Source of the DNA: Streptomyces sp. TRM68416
Lineage (GTDB): Bacteria > Actinomycetota > Actinomycetes > Streptomycetales > Streptomycetaceae
Reading direction: 5' to 3'
DNA length: 64,000 nucleotides
Assembly: GCF_014596915.1 (NCBI RefSeq)
Contig: NZ_JACVWU010000009.1
Span: 124,001-188,000, forward strand
The position numbers and the translations under genes were made by a program. Positions 9,789 to 17,887 of the stretch are shown here, one piece after another; the first letter of the stretch is position 1, and every line of letters starts with the position of its first letter. The notes under the pieces are model-generated. The model did not search any database. It was not told where the DNA came from and worked only from the letters and a program-made list of their open reading frames with translations.

Positions 9789-10730
9789 GTGAGACATGTC
9801 ATCGCCCTCGACGTGGGCGGCACCGGGATGAAAGCCGCCTTGGTCGGGGCGGACGGCACGCTGCTGCACCAGGCCCGCCGGGCGACCGGCCGCGAGCGCG
9901 GCCCCGAGGCGGTCGTACGCACCATCCTCGACTTCGCCGCCGAGCTGCGCGCCCACGGCACCGAGCGGCTGGGCGGACCCGCGGCCGCCGCCGGCGTCGC
10001 CGTGCCCGGCATCGTCGACGAGGCACGCGGCATCGCCTCCTACGCGGCCAACCTGGGCTGGCGCGACGTACCCCTGCGCGAGCTGATCGGCGCCGAGCTG
10101 GGCATCCCCGTCGCCCTCGGCCACGACGTGCGCACCGGCGGCCTCGCCGAGGGCCGCGTCGGCGCCGGGCGGGGCACCGACCGCTTCCTGTTCGTGGCGC
10201 TGGGCACCGGCATCGCGGGCGCGATCGGCCTGGACGGCCGGGTGGAGGCGGGGGCGCACGGTTTCGCGGGCGAGATCGGCCACATCGTCGTGCGCCCCGG
10301 CGGCACCCCCTGCCCCTGCGGGCAGCACGGCTGCCTGGAACGGTTCGCGTCCGCCGCGGCCGTCAGCGAGGCCTGGGCCGCGGCCTGCGGGGACGCGGAG
10401 GCGGACGCCGCGGACTGCGCCAAGGCCGTCGCGTCCGGCGACCCGAACGCCGTACGGGTCTGGCAGCGGGCGGTGGACGCCCTCGCCGACGGCCTCGTCA
10501 CCGCCCTCACCCTGCTGGACCCCCGCACCCTGATCATCGGTGGCGGCCTCGCCGAGGCGGGGGAAACCTTGTTCACACCACTGCGGGACGCCGTCCGGCA
10601 GCGGGTCACATTCCAGAAGCTGCCGGAGATCGTCCCGGCGGCGTTGGGAGACACCGCCGGATGTCTCGGGGCCGGCCTGCTGGCCTGGGACCTCGTCAAC
10701 CACACCGACCGTACGGAGGTAACCCCCTGA
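9789..10730 (+). CDS. nagK: ROK-family N-acetylglucosamine kinase
   Basis: Sugar kinase of the ROK family (313 aa), here expected to phosphorylate N-acetylglucosamine. The ATP-binding loop LDVGGTGMKAAL lies near residue 6. The ROK zinc site is intact: the histidine in FAGEIGHIVV near 160, then CPCGQHGCLE near 175. The GTG at 9789 fits; further-upstream starts would read through the operators. CACACT ends 7 nt before it, so translation may be leaderless. It overlaps nagA by one base (TGATG), so the two are co-translated. The N-acetylglucosamine assignment rests on the nagA partner, the dre sites and the known nagKA locus of S. coelicolor; the fold alone would also allow glucokinase. Confidence 0.9.
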   Translation: MRHVIALDVGGTGMKAALVGADGTLLHQARRATGRERGPEAVVRTILDFAAELRAHGTERLGGPAAAAGVAVPGIVDEARGIASYAANLGWRDVPLRELIGAELGIPVALGHDVRTGGLAEGRVGAGRGTDRFLFVALGTGIAGAIGLDGRVEAGAHGFAGEIGHIVVRPGGTPCPCGQHGCLERFASAAAVSEAWAAACGDAEADAADCAKAVASGDPNAVRVWQRAVDALADGLVTALTLLDPRTLIIGGGLAEAGETLFTPLRDAVRQRVTFQKLPEIVPAALGDTAGCLGAGLLAWDLVNHTDRTEVTP

Positions 10731-11947
10731 TGGCAGCCGACGCAGGGGCGCGGGGCCCAATTGAATCTGCGGCCACCGCCGCGCGGGCGCGACAAGCCCC
10801 CACCGGCCCGCAGACGATCCTCAAGGGGGCCCGAGTCGTACTCCCGACAGGAACCATCGGCGCAGGCCAAGTGATCGTCGAAGACACCCGCATCACCGCC
10901 ACCGCCCACCCGCACGCGCACGTCATCGACGTAACCAACCACTACCTGGTCCCGGGCTTCGTGGACATCCACAACCACGGCGGCGGCGGAGCCTCCTTCA
11001 CCTCGGGCACCGTCGACGAGGTGCTCACCGGCATCCACACCCACCGCCTGCACGGCACCACCACCCTCGTCGCCTCCACCGTCACCGGCGACATGGACTT
11101 CCTCGCCCAGCGCGCGGGACTGCTTTCCGAGCTGGCCGAGCAGGGCGACATCGCCGGCATCCACTTCGAGGGCCCGTTCATCTCCCCGTGCCGCAAGGGC
11201 GCGCACTCCGAGGAGCTGCTGCGCGACCCCGACCCGGCCGAGGTCCGCAAGCTGATCGACGCGGCGCGCGGCCACGCCAAGATGGTCACCCTCGCCACCG
11301 AACTGCCCGGCGGCATCGACTCCGTACGCCTGCTGGCCGAACACGGCGTCATCGCGGCCGTGGGCCACACGGACGCCAGCTACGAGCAGACGGTCGAGGC
11401 GATCGACGCGGGCGCCACCGTCGCCACGCACCTGTTCAACGCGATGCCCGCGCTCGGCCACCGCGCCCCCGGCCCGATCGCGGCGCTGCTGGAGGACGAG
11501 CGGGTCACCGTCGAGCTGATCAACGACGGCACGCATCTGCACCCGGCCGCGCTGGAGCTGGCGTTCCGTCACGCGGGCGCGGCCCGGGTCGCGTTCATCA
11601 CGGACGCGATGGACGCGGCGGGCTTCGGCGACGGGCGTTACATGCTCGGCCCGCTGGAGGTGGAGGTGGCCGACGGCGTGGCGCGGCTGGTGGAGGGCGG
11701 CTCGATCGCGGGGTCCACCCTCACCCTGGACCGCGCCTTCAAGCGGGCGGTGACGGTCGACGGGCTGTCCGTGGCGGACGCGGTGGCCGCGCTGTCCGCC
11801 AACCCGGCCCGGCTGCTGGGCATGGACGACCGCATCGGCTCCCTGGAGCCCGGCAAGGACGCCGACCTGGTGCTGCTGGACTCCGCGTTCGACGTCAAGG
11901 GCGTGATGCGCAAGGGCGCGTGGGTGGTCGATCCCCAACTGGGCTGA
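10730..11947 (+). CDS. nagA: N-acetylglucosamine-6-phosphate deacetylase
   Basis: Amidohydrolase-superfamily enzyme (405 aa) releasing acetate from GlcNAc-6-phosphate. Metal and substrate motifs are present: DIHNHGGGG near residue 79, FEGPF near 145, GHTDAS near 211, HLFNAMPALGHRAPG near 237 and FITDAMDAAG near 289. The first 30 residues are not conserved, and a later start is possible, but the ATG at 10730 overlaps the nagK stop and has GGAGG at 10715. Together with NagK it feeds amino sugars toward glucosamine-6-phosphate. NagB is not in the window. A strong hairpin follows. Confidence 0.95.
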   Translation: MAADAGARGPIESAATAARARQAPTGPQTILKGARVVLPTGTIGAGQVIVEDTRITATAHPHAHVIDVTNHYLVPGFVDIHNHGGGGASFTSGTVDEVLTGIHTHRLHGTTTLVASTVTGDMDFLAQRAGLLSELAEQGDIAGIHFEGPFISPCRKGAHSEELLRDPDPAEVRKLIDAARGHAKMVTLATELPGGIDSVRLLAEHGVIAAVGHTDASYEQTVEAIDAGATVATHLFNAMPALGHRAPGPIAALLEDERVTVELINDGTHLHPAALELAFRHAGAARVAFITDAMDAAGFGDGRYMLGPLEVEVADGVARLVEGGSIAGSTLTLDRAFKRAVTVDGLSVADAVAALSANPARLLGMDDRIGSLEPGKDADLVLLDSAFDVKGVMRKGAWVVDPQLG

Positions 11948-11965
11948 TTCATCCGGCAGGAGGAG

Positions 11966-12002
11966 GACGGCGGACGGCCCGAGGACTGGGCCGTCCGCCG
12001 TC
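11966..12002 (+). terminator. Terminator of nagKA
   Basis: Perfect 15-bp inverted repeat (GACGGCGGACGGCCC, 11966-11980, against 11988-12002) with a 7-nt loop, followed by TCTTT. Confidence 0.8.
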
Positions 12003-12064
12003 TCTTTGGCATGATCGGGCCCCGTAAGAGACGGCACGCACATTTTCGGGGGAGGTCGGCCCGG

Positions 12065-12994
12065 GTGATCCTCACGGTCACGCTGAACACCGCGCTCGAC
12101 ATCACCTACCGCGTACGGGGGCTGCAACCCCACGCCTCGCACCGCGTCTCGGAGGTGACCGAACGCCCCGGCGGCAAAGGCCTGAACGTGGCCCGCGTCC
12201 TGGCGGCACTCGGCCACGAGGTCACGGTCACGGGCTTCGCGGGCGGCGCCACGGGCCGGGTCGTCCAGGACGGCCTACGGACCACCCGCGGCCTGGCGGA
12301 CGCCCTGCTCCCCATCGCCGGGGCGACCCGCCGCACGATCGCCGTGGTCGACGAACACACCGGCGACACCACCCAGCTCAACGAACCGGGCCCGATCATC
12401 TCCCCCGCCGAATGGTCCGCCTTCCGCGAGGCCTACGACGATCTCCTCACGTCGGCCTCGGCGGTGGCCCTGTGCGGCAGCCTGCCGCCGGGGGTGCCGG
12501 TGGGCGCGTACGCGGGCCTGGTCCGCGCGGCGCGGGCGGCGGGCGTCCCTGTCCTCCTGGACGCCGCCGGAGAGGCCCTGCGCCGCGGGGTCGCCGCACG
12601 CCCCGACATCATCAAGCCCAACGCCGACGAACTGGCCGAACTCACCGGCTCCCACGAGCCGTTCCGCGCCACGCAGGACGCACGACGCCGGGGCGCCCGG
12701 TCCGTGGTGACCTCCCTCGGCCCCGACGGCCTCCTCGCCCACACCCCCGACGGCCACTGGCGCGCCACCCCTCCGGCCCGCGTCCACGGCAACCCGACGG
12801 GCGCGGGCGACGCGGCGGTGGCGGGCCTGCTCTCCGGCCTGGTGGAACAACTCCCCTGGCCCACCCGCCTGGCACGGGCAGCGGCCCTGTCGGCGGCGAG
12901 CGTCCAGGCACCCACGGCGGGCGACTTCGACCGGGGGACCTACGAGGAGTTGCTGGGGCGGGTGACTGTGGCGGGAGAGGTCACCGCCGCGTGA
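12065..12994 (+). CDS. PfkB-family sugar kinase (1-phosphofructokinase/tagatose-6-P kinase type)
   Basis: A 309-aa ribokinase-fold kinase of the LacC/FruK group. The N-terminus VTLNTALD and the RPGGKGLNVARVLAALG motif near residue 35 are typical of 1-phosphofructokinase-like enzymes. The catalytic base is in GNPTGAGDAAVAG near 242. The start is GTG 12065, 9 nt after GGAGG. The exact substrate cannot be told from sequence. Its position after nagKA suggests it may handle a further sugar phosphate in the same catabolic group, but a terminator separates them. Confidence 0.87.
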   Translation: MILTVTLNTALDITYRVRGLQPHASHRVSEVTERPGGKGLNVARVLAALGHEVTVTGFAGGATGRVVQDGLRTTRGLADALLPIAGATRRTIAVVDEHTGDTTQLNEPGPIISPAEWSAFREAYDDLLTSASAVALCGSLPPGVPVGAYAGLVRAARAAGVPVLLDAAGEALRRGVAARPDIIKPNADELAELTGSHEPFRATQDARRRGARSVVTSLGPDGLLAHTPDGHWRATPPARVHGNPTGAGDAAVAGLLSGLVEQLPWPTRLARAAALSAASVQAPTAGDFDRGTYEELLGRVTVAGEVTAA

Positions 12995-13000
12995 TCAGGA

Positions 13001-13951
13001 CTAGGAGTCGACCCAGCCCTCCACCAGCCATGCCTGGTCGATGAGGGCGTCGCACTGGTCGCCCTCCTCGCAGGAGACCTTGAACGTGTTGGTCCCCTTG
13101 TTGAGCTGGACGTAGTTGTAGGTCTTCGTCCAGCCCTTTTCGTAGTCGCCCTCATCGGCGTTCGCCCAGTTCTTCAGGCCGACCGGCGTGGTGGCCGGGG
13201 TGCCGTTGACCGTGAGGGTGGCGGTGCCGTCCTTGCCCGGGACGCTGTAGCCGACGTACAGGGTGTACTTGCCGGACTCGGGGATGCCGTTGGCGGTCCA
13301 AGTGAGGGACGCGCCGACCTTGTTGAAGCCGTCGACGTAGACACCGCCGGACGCCTTGGCTCCCTTGACGGCGGAGGCGGTGCCGGCGCCTCCTTCGAGC
13401 CGCATCGCCTTCGCGTCGATCTCGGGCAACTTCACCTCGTCCTCGGCGCTGTCGCTCCCCGTAGGCGTCGGTTCCGCGCTTTCGGACTGGGTCGGCGTGG
13501 AGCCCGCCTCGTTGCCGGGGTCGTCGCCCTTCTTGTCGTCGCCGCCCGCCATGGCGACCGCGATGCCGATGACGACCGCGGCGACGACCGCGATCGCGCC
13601 GATGAGGAGGCCCTTGGTGTTGGGCCCCCGGCCGCGGCCGGAACCGGAACCGGAGCCGCCGCTGTAGGCCGGCTGCTGGGGGGCCGTCGGGCCGCCGCCG
13701 TTGCCGGGGAAGGTCTCGGGGGCCGCGTAGTGGGCGCTCGGCTGGCCGTACGCGCCCTGCTGCTGCGGCACCGCCTGCTGCTGCCCGCCGTACGTGCGCT
13801 GGCCGACCGCGCGCACCCGGTTGACGGAGTTGGGGTAGCCGTAGCCACCGGACGGCGGCTGGGCGCCGTTGGCCTGCCCGTCGGCGTAGAGGTAGCCGAA
13901 CGGGTCGTCGTCCTCGGGCGGCGTGCTCGCGCCGTTGTTGCCGGACGTCAT
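13001..13951 (-). CDS. Membrane-anchored CBM35/CBM6-like protein
   Basis: A 316-aa protein with three parts: a Gly/Gln/Pro-rich cytoplasmic segment (1-110), one transmembrane helix (about 114-134) and an acidic Ser/Thr linker (135-175) leading to an extracellular beta-sandwich (about 180-316) with the pattern of carbohydrate-binding module 35 (SLTWTANGIPESGKYTLYVGY, then a closing AWLVEGW). It probably binds a glycan at the cell surface; no catalytic domain is present. The two cysteines near the end (SCEEGDQCD) may form a disulfide. Confidence 0.8.
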   Translation of the reverse strand: MTSGNNGASTPPEDDDPFGYLYADGQANGAQPPSGGYGYPNSVNRVRAVGQRTYGGQQQAVPQQQGAYGQPSAHYAAPETFPGNGGGPTAPQQPAYSGGSGSGSGRGRGPNTKGLLIGAIAVVAAVVIGIAVAMAGGDDKKGDDPGNEAGSTPTQSESAEPTPTGSDSAEDEVKLPEIDAKAMRLEGGAGTASAVKGAKASGGVYVDGFNKVGASLTWTANGIPESGKYTLYVGYSVPGKDGTATLTVNGTPATTPVGLKNWANADEGDYEKGWTKTYNYVQLNKGTNTFKVSCEEGDQCDALIDQAWLVEGWVDS

Positions 13952-14070
13952 CCCTCTGGTCTCCTCACCGGGTGCGGGCGATGCGGTACGTGTGTGACGA
14001 AGGGCGAGCCTACCCGCTCCGGCTGCCCCAAACGGGTGACTCAGACCGCATCAACTCGCTGACCTGGGGT

Positions 14071-15723
14071 TCACCCAGCGCGCCTGTGCTGTTTGGGACG
14101 AGATCGTTTCTCTACGTACATCCGTTCGTCGGCCGACTTCAGCACCTCGTCAGCCGTCATGCCGCAGTGCGCCCACCCGATGCCGAAGCTCGCGCCCACC
14201 CGCATGGCCCGTCCGTCGACCCGGATGGGCTGGATGATCTCGTTGCGCAGCCGTACGGCGAGGTCCTGGGCGTCGGCCCGGCCGAGCCCGTCGGCGAGGA
14301 CGACGAACTCGTCGCCGCCGAGCCGGGCCACGGTGTCGCCGTCGCGGACGCCCCGGGAGAGCCGGCGGGCCACCTCGATGAGGACCGCGTCACCGGCGTT
14401 GTGCCCGAACCGGTCGTTGATCGACTTGAAGCCGTCGAGGTCGCAGAAGAGCACCGCGAGCCCCTTGGTGCCGTCGTCGCGCTCGCCCTCGGGGGCGACG
14501 GTGTGCACATGGTGGTCGTAGGCGTCGATGGCCTGCGCGCCGGGGCGGAAGTCGAAGCCGTGGCCGTTGACGTCGTAGACGGGATGGCCGTAGGCGGCGT
14601 CGAGGGATTCGAGGGCGCCGGGCTCGGTCTGGCGCTGACAGAGGCGGGCGGAGAGCCGGGAGCGCAGTTCGGCGGAGTTCGGCAGGCCGGTCAGGGAGTC
14701 GTGGGAGGCGCGGTGGGCGAGCTGGAGCTCGCGGCGCTTGCGCTCCTCTATGTCCTCGACGTGCGTCAGCAGAAACCGGGGGCCGTCGGCGGCGTCGGCG
14801 ACGACGGAGTTGCGCAGGGAGACCCAGACGTAGGTGCCGTCGCGGCGGCCGAGGCGGAGTTCCGCCCGGCCTCCTTCGGCGGAGGTCCTGAGCAGGGTGC
14901 CTATGTCCTCGGGGTGGACGAGGTCGGAGAAGGAGTAGCGGCGCATCGCGGAGGCGGGGCGGCCGAGGAGGCGGCAGAGCGCGTCGTTGGTCCGCAGGAT
15001 CCGGCCGTGCTGGTCGCCGCCCATCTCGGCGATGGCCATGCCGGAGGGCGCGTACTCGAAGGCCTGGCGGAAGCTCTCCTCGCTCGCCCGAAGCGCCTGC
15101 TGCTCGCGTTCGAGTCTGACCAGTGCCCGCTGCATATTCGCGCGTAGACGTGCGTTGCTGATCGCGATGGCGGCCTGGAACGCGTACATCTGGAGCGCCT
15201 CGCGGCCCCACGCGCCCGGCAGCCGGCCGTTGCGCGGCCGGTCCACGGACAGGACGCCGATCAGCTCGCCGGAGGCGCCGCCCTGCACGCCGGGCGTGTA
15301 CATCGGCGCGAAGAGGCGGTCGGAGGGGTGCCACTCGTCCTCGAAGCGGGGCGCGGGTCCGTCGGTGTACCACTGCGGGACGTCGTCGTCGTCGAGGACC
15401 CAGCCCTCGGTGTGCGGGATGAACACCAGGTCACCCCAGTGCTCGCCCATGGCCAGCCGGCGGTCCCAGGACTCGCGGGAGCCGACGCGTCCGGTGATCA
15501 GCGCCTCGGCGGCGGGGTTGCCGGAGAAGGCGGCGACGACCAGGTCGCCGTCGGGGCGGACGAGGTTGACGCAGGCCAGCTCGTAGCCGAGGCCGGTGAC
15601 CACGCCGTCGGCGACGGTCTGCAGCGTGTCCGCCAGGCTGCGGGCGGTGTTCATGTCCGCCATGACCTGGTGCAGCTGCCGCAGGGTCGCAAGACGGACG
15701 TACGGCTCCGACTCGGTCTCCAT
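14071..15723 (-). CDS. cdgB: Diguanylate cyclase CdgB (GAF-PAS-GGDEF)
   Basis: Makes cyclic di-GMP, the signal that controls BldD and development in Streptomyces (550 aa). A GAF-like domain occupies about 1-180, a coiled-coil region 185-215, PAS/PAC about 215-335 and GGDEF about 340-550. The active site GGDEF is intact (ARLGGDEFVVL), preceded by an RxxD inhibitory site (RDGD, five residues before GGDEF). An insertion of roughly 70 residues separates HDSLTGLPN from FCDLDGFK within the GGDEF domain. The start METESEP at 15723 is chosen over 15828, whose extra N-terminus is unconserved. S. coelicolor SCO4281 (CdgB) occupies this position. A BldD-like palindrome lies about 120 nt upstream. Confidence 0.93.
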   Translation of the reverse strand: METESEPYVRLATLRQLHQVMADMNTARSLADTLQTVADGVVTGLGYELACVNLVRPDGDLVVAAFSGNPAAEALITGRVGSRESWDRRLAMGEHWGDLVFIPHTEGWVLDDDDVPQWYTDGPAPRFEDEWHPSDRLFAPMYTPGVQGGASGELIGVLSVDRPRNGRLPGAWGREALQMYAFQAAIAISNARLRANMQRALVRLEREQQALRASEESFRQAFEYAPSGMAIAEMGGDQHGRILRTNDALCRLLGRPASAMRRYSFSDLVHPEDIGTLLRTSAEGGRAELRLGRRDGTYVWVSLRNSVVADAADGPRFLLTHVEDIEERKRRELQLAHRASHDSLTGLPNSAELRSRLSARLCQRQTEPGALESLDAAYGHPVYDVNGHGFDFRPGAQAIDAYDHHVHTVAPEGERDDGTKGLAVLFCDLDGFKSINDRFGHNAGDAVLIEVARRLSRGVRDGDTVARLGGDEFVVLADGLGRADAQDLAVRLRNEIIQPIRVDGRAMRVGASFGIGWAHCGMTADEVLKSADERMYVEKRSRPKQHRRAG

Positions 15724-15840
15724 GCTCGCCCTCCCCCCGAGACCTCGCAGCGAATCAAGGGTTGTCTTCGGCGTCGTCCCCGCCACTGAATCACAGCGCG
15801 CTGCCCACTCGGTACACAGGGTCAACAATTAGTGCCCCTT

Positions 15841-15854
15841 GTGACTCAAGTCAC
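15841..15854. promoter_or_regulatory. Probable BldD operator upstream of cdgB
   Basis: Perfect palindrome GTGACTCAAGTCAC, fitting the AGTGA...TCAC type of BldD boxes. It lies about 118-131 nt upstream of the cdgB start and about 190 nt from the divergent flavin reductase gene. cdgB is a reported BldD target in S. coelicolor. The rest of the 320-bp intergenic region (15724-16043) shows nothing else I can name. Confidence 0.65.
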
Positions 15855-16043
15855 AGCGAAAGATGAACAATTGAGCGGGGTTTCTGTGTTTTTCCTGTCC
15901 GTTTGCTGAACGCAAACTTTGTACGGAGCGCGACGGAGGGCGGTGGAGCGCTCCGCCCCCGCAGGGTCGGTCCGTGGTCCTAGGTCCGGTCTCGGCCCGG
16001 GGCCCGATGCGCCGCGCTCGCCGCGGAGACTAGCGTTCCGGGC

Positions 16044-16622
16044 GTGCCGAACATTCCCTCCGCCGCCCCGCCCCCGATCACCGCCCCGCCCCTCGACGGG
16101 CATGCTGAAGGGGTGAGCAACGACGAGTTCCGTGCCGCCATGTCCCGGCTGGCGTCGGGCGTGGTCCTGGTGACCGCCTTCGAGCCCCCGCTCGCCGCCG
16201 ACGGCCCCAAGGGCGAGGACGTCGGCATGACGGCGACGGCGTTCCTGTCGGTCTCCCTCGACCCACCCCTGGTGCTGGTCAGCCTGCGCACCGGCTCCCG
16301 CATGGACGACCTGCTCGACGAGCAGCCCCTGTGGGCGGTCTCCGTGCTGTCCGAGAGCCAGCGGCACATCGCCGGCCGGTTCGCCATGAAGGGCCGCATC
16401 AGCGACCGGCTCCTCTTCGAGGACATCCCCTACGTACGCGGCGAGGCGACCGGCGCCCCGCTGGTGGGCGGGGCGCTGGCGACGCTGGAGTGCCGCACGG
16501 AGAAGAGCGTGGTCGCCGGCGACCACACGCTGGTGATCGGGCGGGTCCTGACCGCGTCCCTGCCCAGCGCCGAGGGAGGGCCGCTGATGTACTTCCGGGG
16601 CCGCTACCGGCAGTTGGGCTGA
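16044..16622 (+). CDS. Flavin reductase-like FMN-binding protein
   Basis: A 192-aa protein of the flavin_reduct/split-barrel family, which uses NAD(P)H to reduce FMN/FAD for two-component monooxygenases. Conserved blocks: FRAAMSRLASGVVLVTA near 29, GMTATAFLSVSLDPPLVLVS near 59, and a closing MYFRGRYRQL. The 20-residue N-terminus is low-complexity. TAGCGT (16031-16036) ends 7 nt before the GTG at 16044, which favours a leaderless start there; an internal GTG at 16113 (VSNDEFRAAM) is the alternative. No monooxygenase is adjacent, so its partner is unknown. Confidence 0.87.
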   Translation: MPNIPSAAPPPITAPPLDGHAEGVSNDEFRAAMSRLASGVVLVTAFEPPLAADGPKGEDVGMTATAFLSVSLDPPLVLVSLRTGSRMDDLLDEQPLWAVSVLSESQRHIAGRFAMKGRISDRLLFEDIPYVRGEATGAPLVGGALATLECRTEKSVVAGDHTLVIGRVLTASLPSAEGGPLMYFRGRYRQLG

Positions 16623-16671
16623 CCCGGAAACCCGGGTGACCGCACCCGGCCACCCGCCCTAACCTGCGCGT

Positions 16672-17136
16672 ATGACGTCCAGCACCCCCCGCCTCGAAGC
16701 GCTCACCCCCAAGAACCTCGACGCCGCCCTCGGCATACGCGTCCGCCCGGAGCAGGAGTTCGCAGTCGCACCGGTCGTGAAGTCCCTCGCCGAGGCGTAC
16801 GTACACCCCGAGGCCTGGCCGCGACTGATCCTCGACGGCGACCGGGCGGTCGGCTTCGTCATGGCCTTCTTCGACATCGACTGGTACGAGAACGGCACCG
16901 CCCTCCGCTCCGGCCTGTGGCGCCTGAACATCGCCGACGGCGAACAGGGCCGCGGCTACGGCCGTTTCGCCGTCGACTCCGTCGCCGCCGAGATCCGCCA
17001 CCGCGGCGGCAAGGAGCTCTACGTCACCTGGCACCCCGGCGACCACGGCCCGGAGAACTTCTACCTACGCCTGGGCTTCCGCCCCAACGGGGAGGTCGTG
17101 GAGGGGGAGACGGTGGGGGTGCTGGAGCTGGGCTGA
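16672..17136 (+). CDS. GNAT-family N-acetyltransferase
   Basis: A 154-aa GNAT-fold protein. The acetyl-CoA pyrophosphate loop is visible as EQGRGYGRFAVD near residue 95, followed by a beta-bulge/strand region and the NFYLRLGFRPNGE end motif. The architecture resembles diamine/thialysine acetyltransferases, but the substrate is not determinable. TAACCT ends 6 nt before the ATG, so it is probably leaderless. It is a single gene. Confidence 0.85.
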   Translation: MTSSTPRLEALTPKNLDAALGIRVRPEQEFAVAPVVKSLAEAYVHPEAWPRLILDGDRAVGFVMAFFDIDWYENGTALRSGLWRLNIADGEQGRGYGRFAVDSVAAEIRHRGGKELYVTWHPGDHGPENFYLRLGFRPNGEVVEGETVGVLELG

Positions 17137-17315
17137 GGGGGCGGGCCCGGTCGGACGAGGCCACTGCGGGCGAGCGGGCGGCGGGTGCCATGATGGGCGG
17201 CCGCCTGTCCGTCCAACGATCCCCTCAAAACACCGACAGTTGGTGTCGCGCGTGCTGGACGGTCAAGCGTGAGGGATGCGTGGCGGAGCGCGGCACCCTC
17301 ACCGGGCGGGTGGGG

Positions 17316-17816
17316 TCAGCCCACCCGTGGAAACCGTGCCTGGAGCGTCCAGATCGCCGGGTTGTCCGCCAGGTCCTCGTGGAGGTCGCAGAGGTCGGCG
17401 ATCAGGTCGTGGAGGAAGTCGCGGGACTCGCGGCGCAGGGCGGAGTGGGAGAAGGTGAGTGGGGGGTCTTCCGCGGGCATCCAGTCGGCCTCGATGTCGA
17501 CCCAGCCGAAGCGGCGTTCGAAGAGCATGCGGTCGGTGGACTCGGTGAAGTCCAGTTCCGCGTGCTGGGGGCGGGAGGCCCGGGAGCCCGCCGGGTCGCG
17601 GTCGAGGTTCTCCACGATGTCGCACAGCGCCCACGCGAAGTCGAGTACCGGCACCCATCCCCAGGCTGTGGACAGTTCCCGGTCCGCCTTGGTGTCGGCG
17701 AGGTAGACGTCGCCGCAGAACAGGTCGTGGCGCAGGGCGCGGACGTCCGCGTTCCGGTAGTCCGTCTGGGGCGGGTCCGGGAAGCGGTTGGAGAGGGCGT
17801 AGCCGATGTCGAGCAC
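17316..17816 (-). CDS. Conserved hypothetical protein (immunity-like composition)
   Basis: A 166-aa acidic soluble protein starting at a GTG (MLDIGYALSNRF). It has no signal peptide and no membrane helix. It is rich in aromatic residues and Asp/Glu (DRMLFERRFGWVDIEADWMP), a composition common in small single-domain actinomycete proteins of unknown role. I do not recognise the family. It converges on the GNAT gene and is divergent from the M1 peptidase. An inverted repeat (CGGGTGGG...CCCACCCG) straddles its stop codon and may terminate it. Confidence 0.75.
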   Translation of the reverse strand: MLDIGYALSNRFPDPPQTDYRNADVRALRHDLFCGDVYLADTKADRELSTAWGWVPVLDFAWALCDIVENLDRDPAGSRASRPQHAELDFTESTDRMLFERRFGWVDIEADWMPAEDPPLTFSHSALRRESRDFLHDLIADLCDLHEDLADNPAIWTLQARFPRVG

Positions 17817-17887
17817 GTAGGTGATGGTGTCACGCCCCGTACGAGGTCACGGCCGCGTAGGCGCCACGGCCTCGTAGGATCGCCACC

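Noticed and set aside
10040..12217. 725-codon minus-strand ORF across nagK and nagA
   Set aside because: Codon-bias shadow of two clearly identified genes on the other strand.
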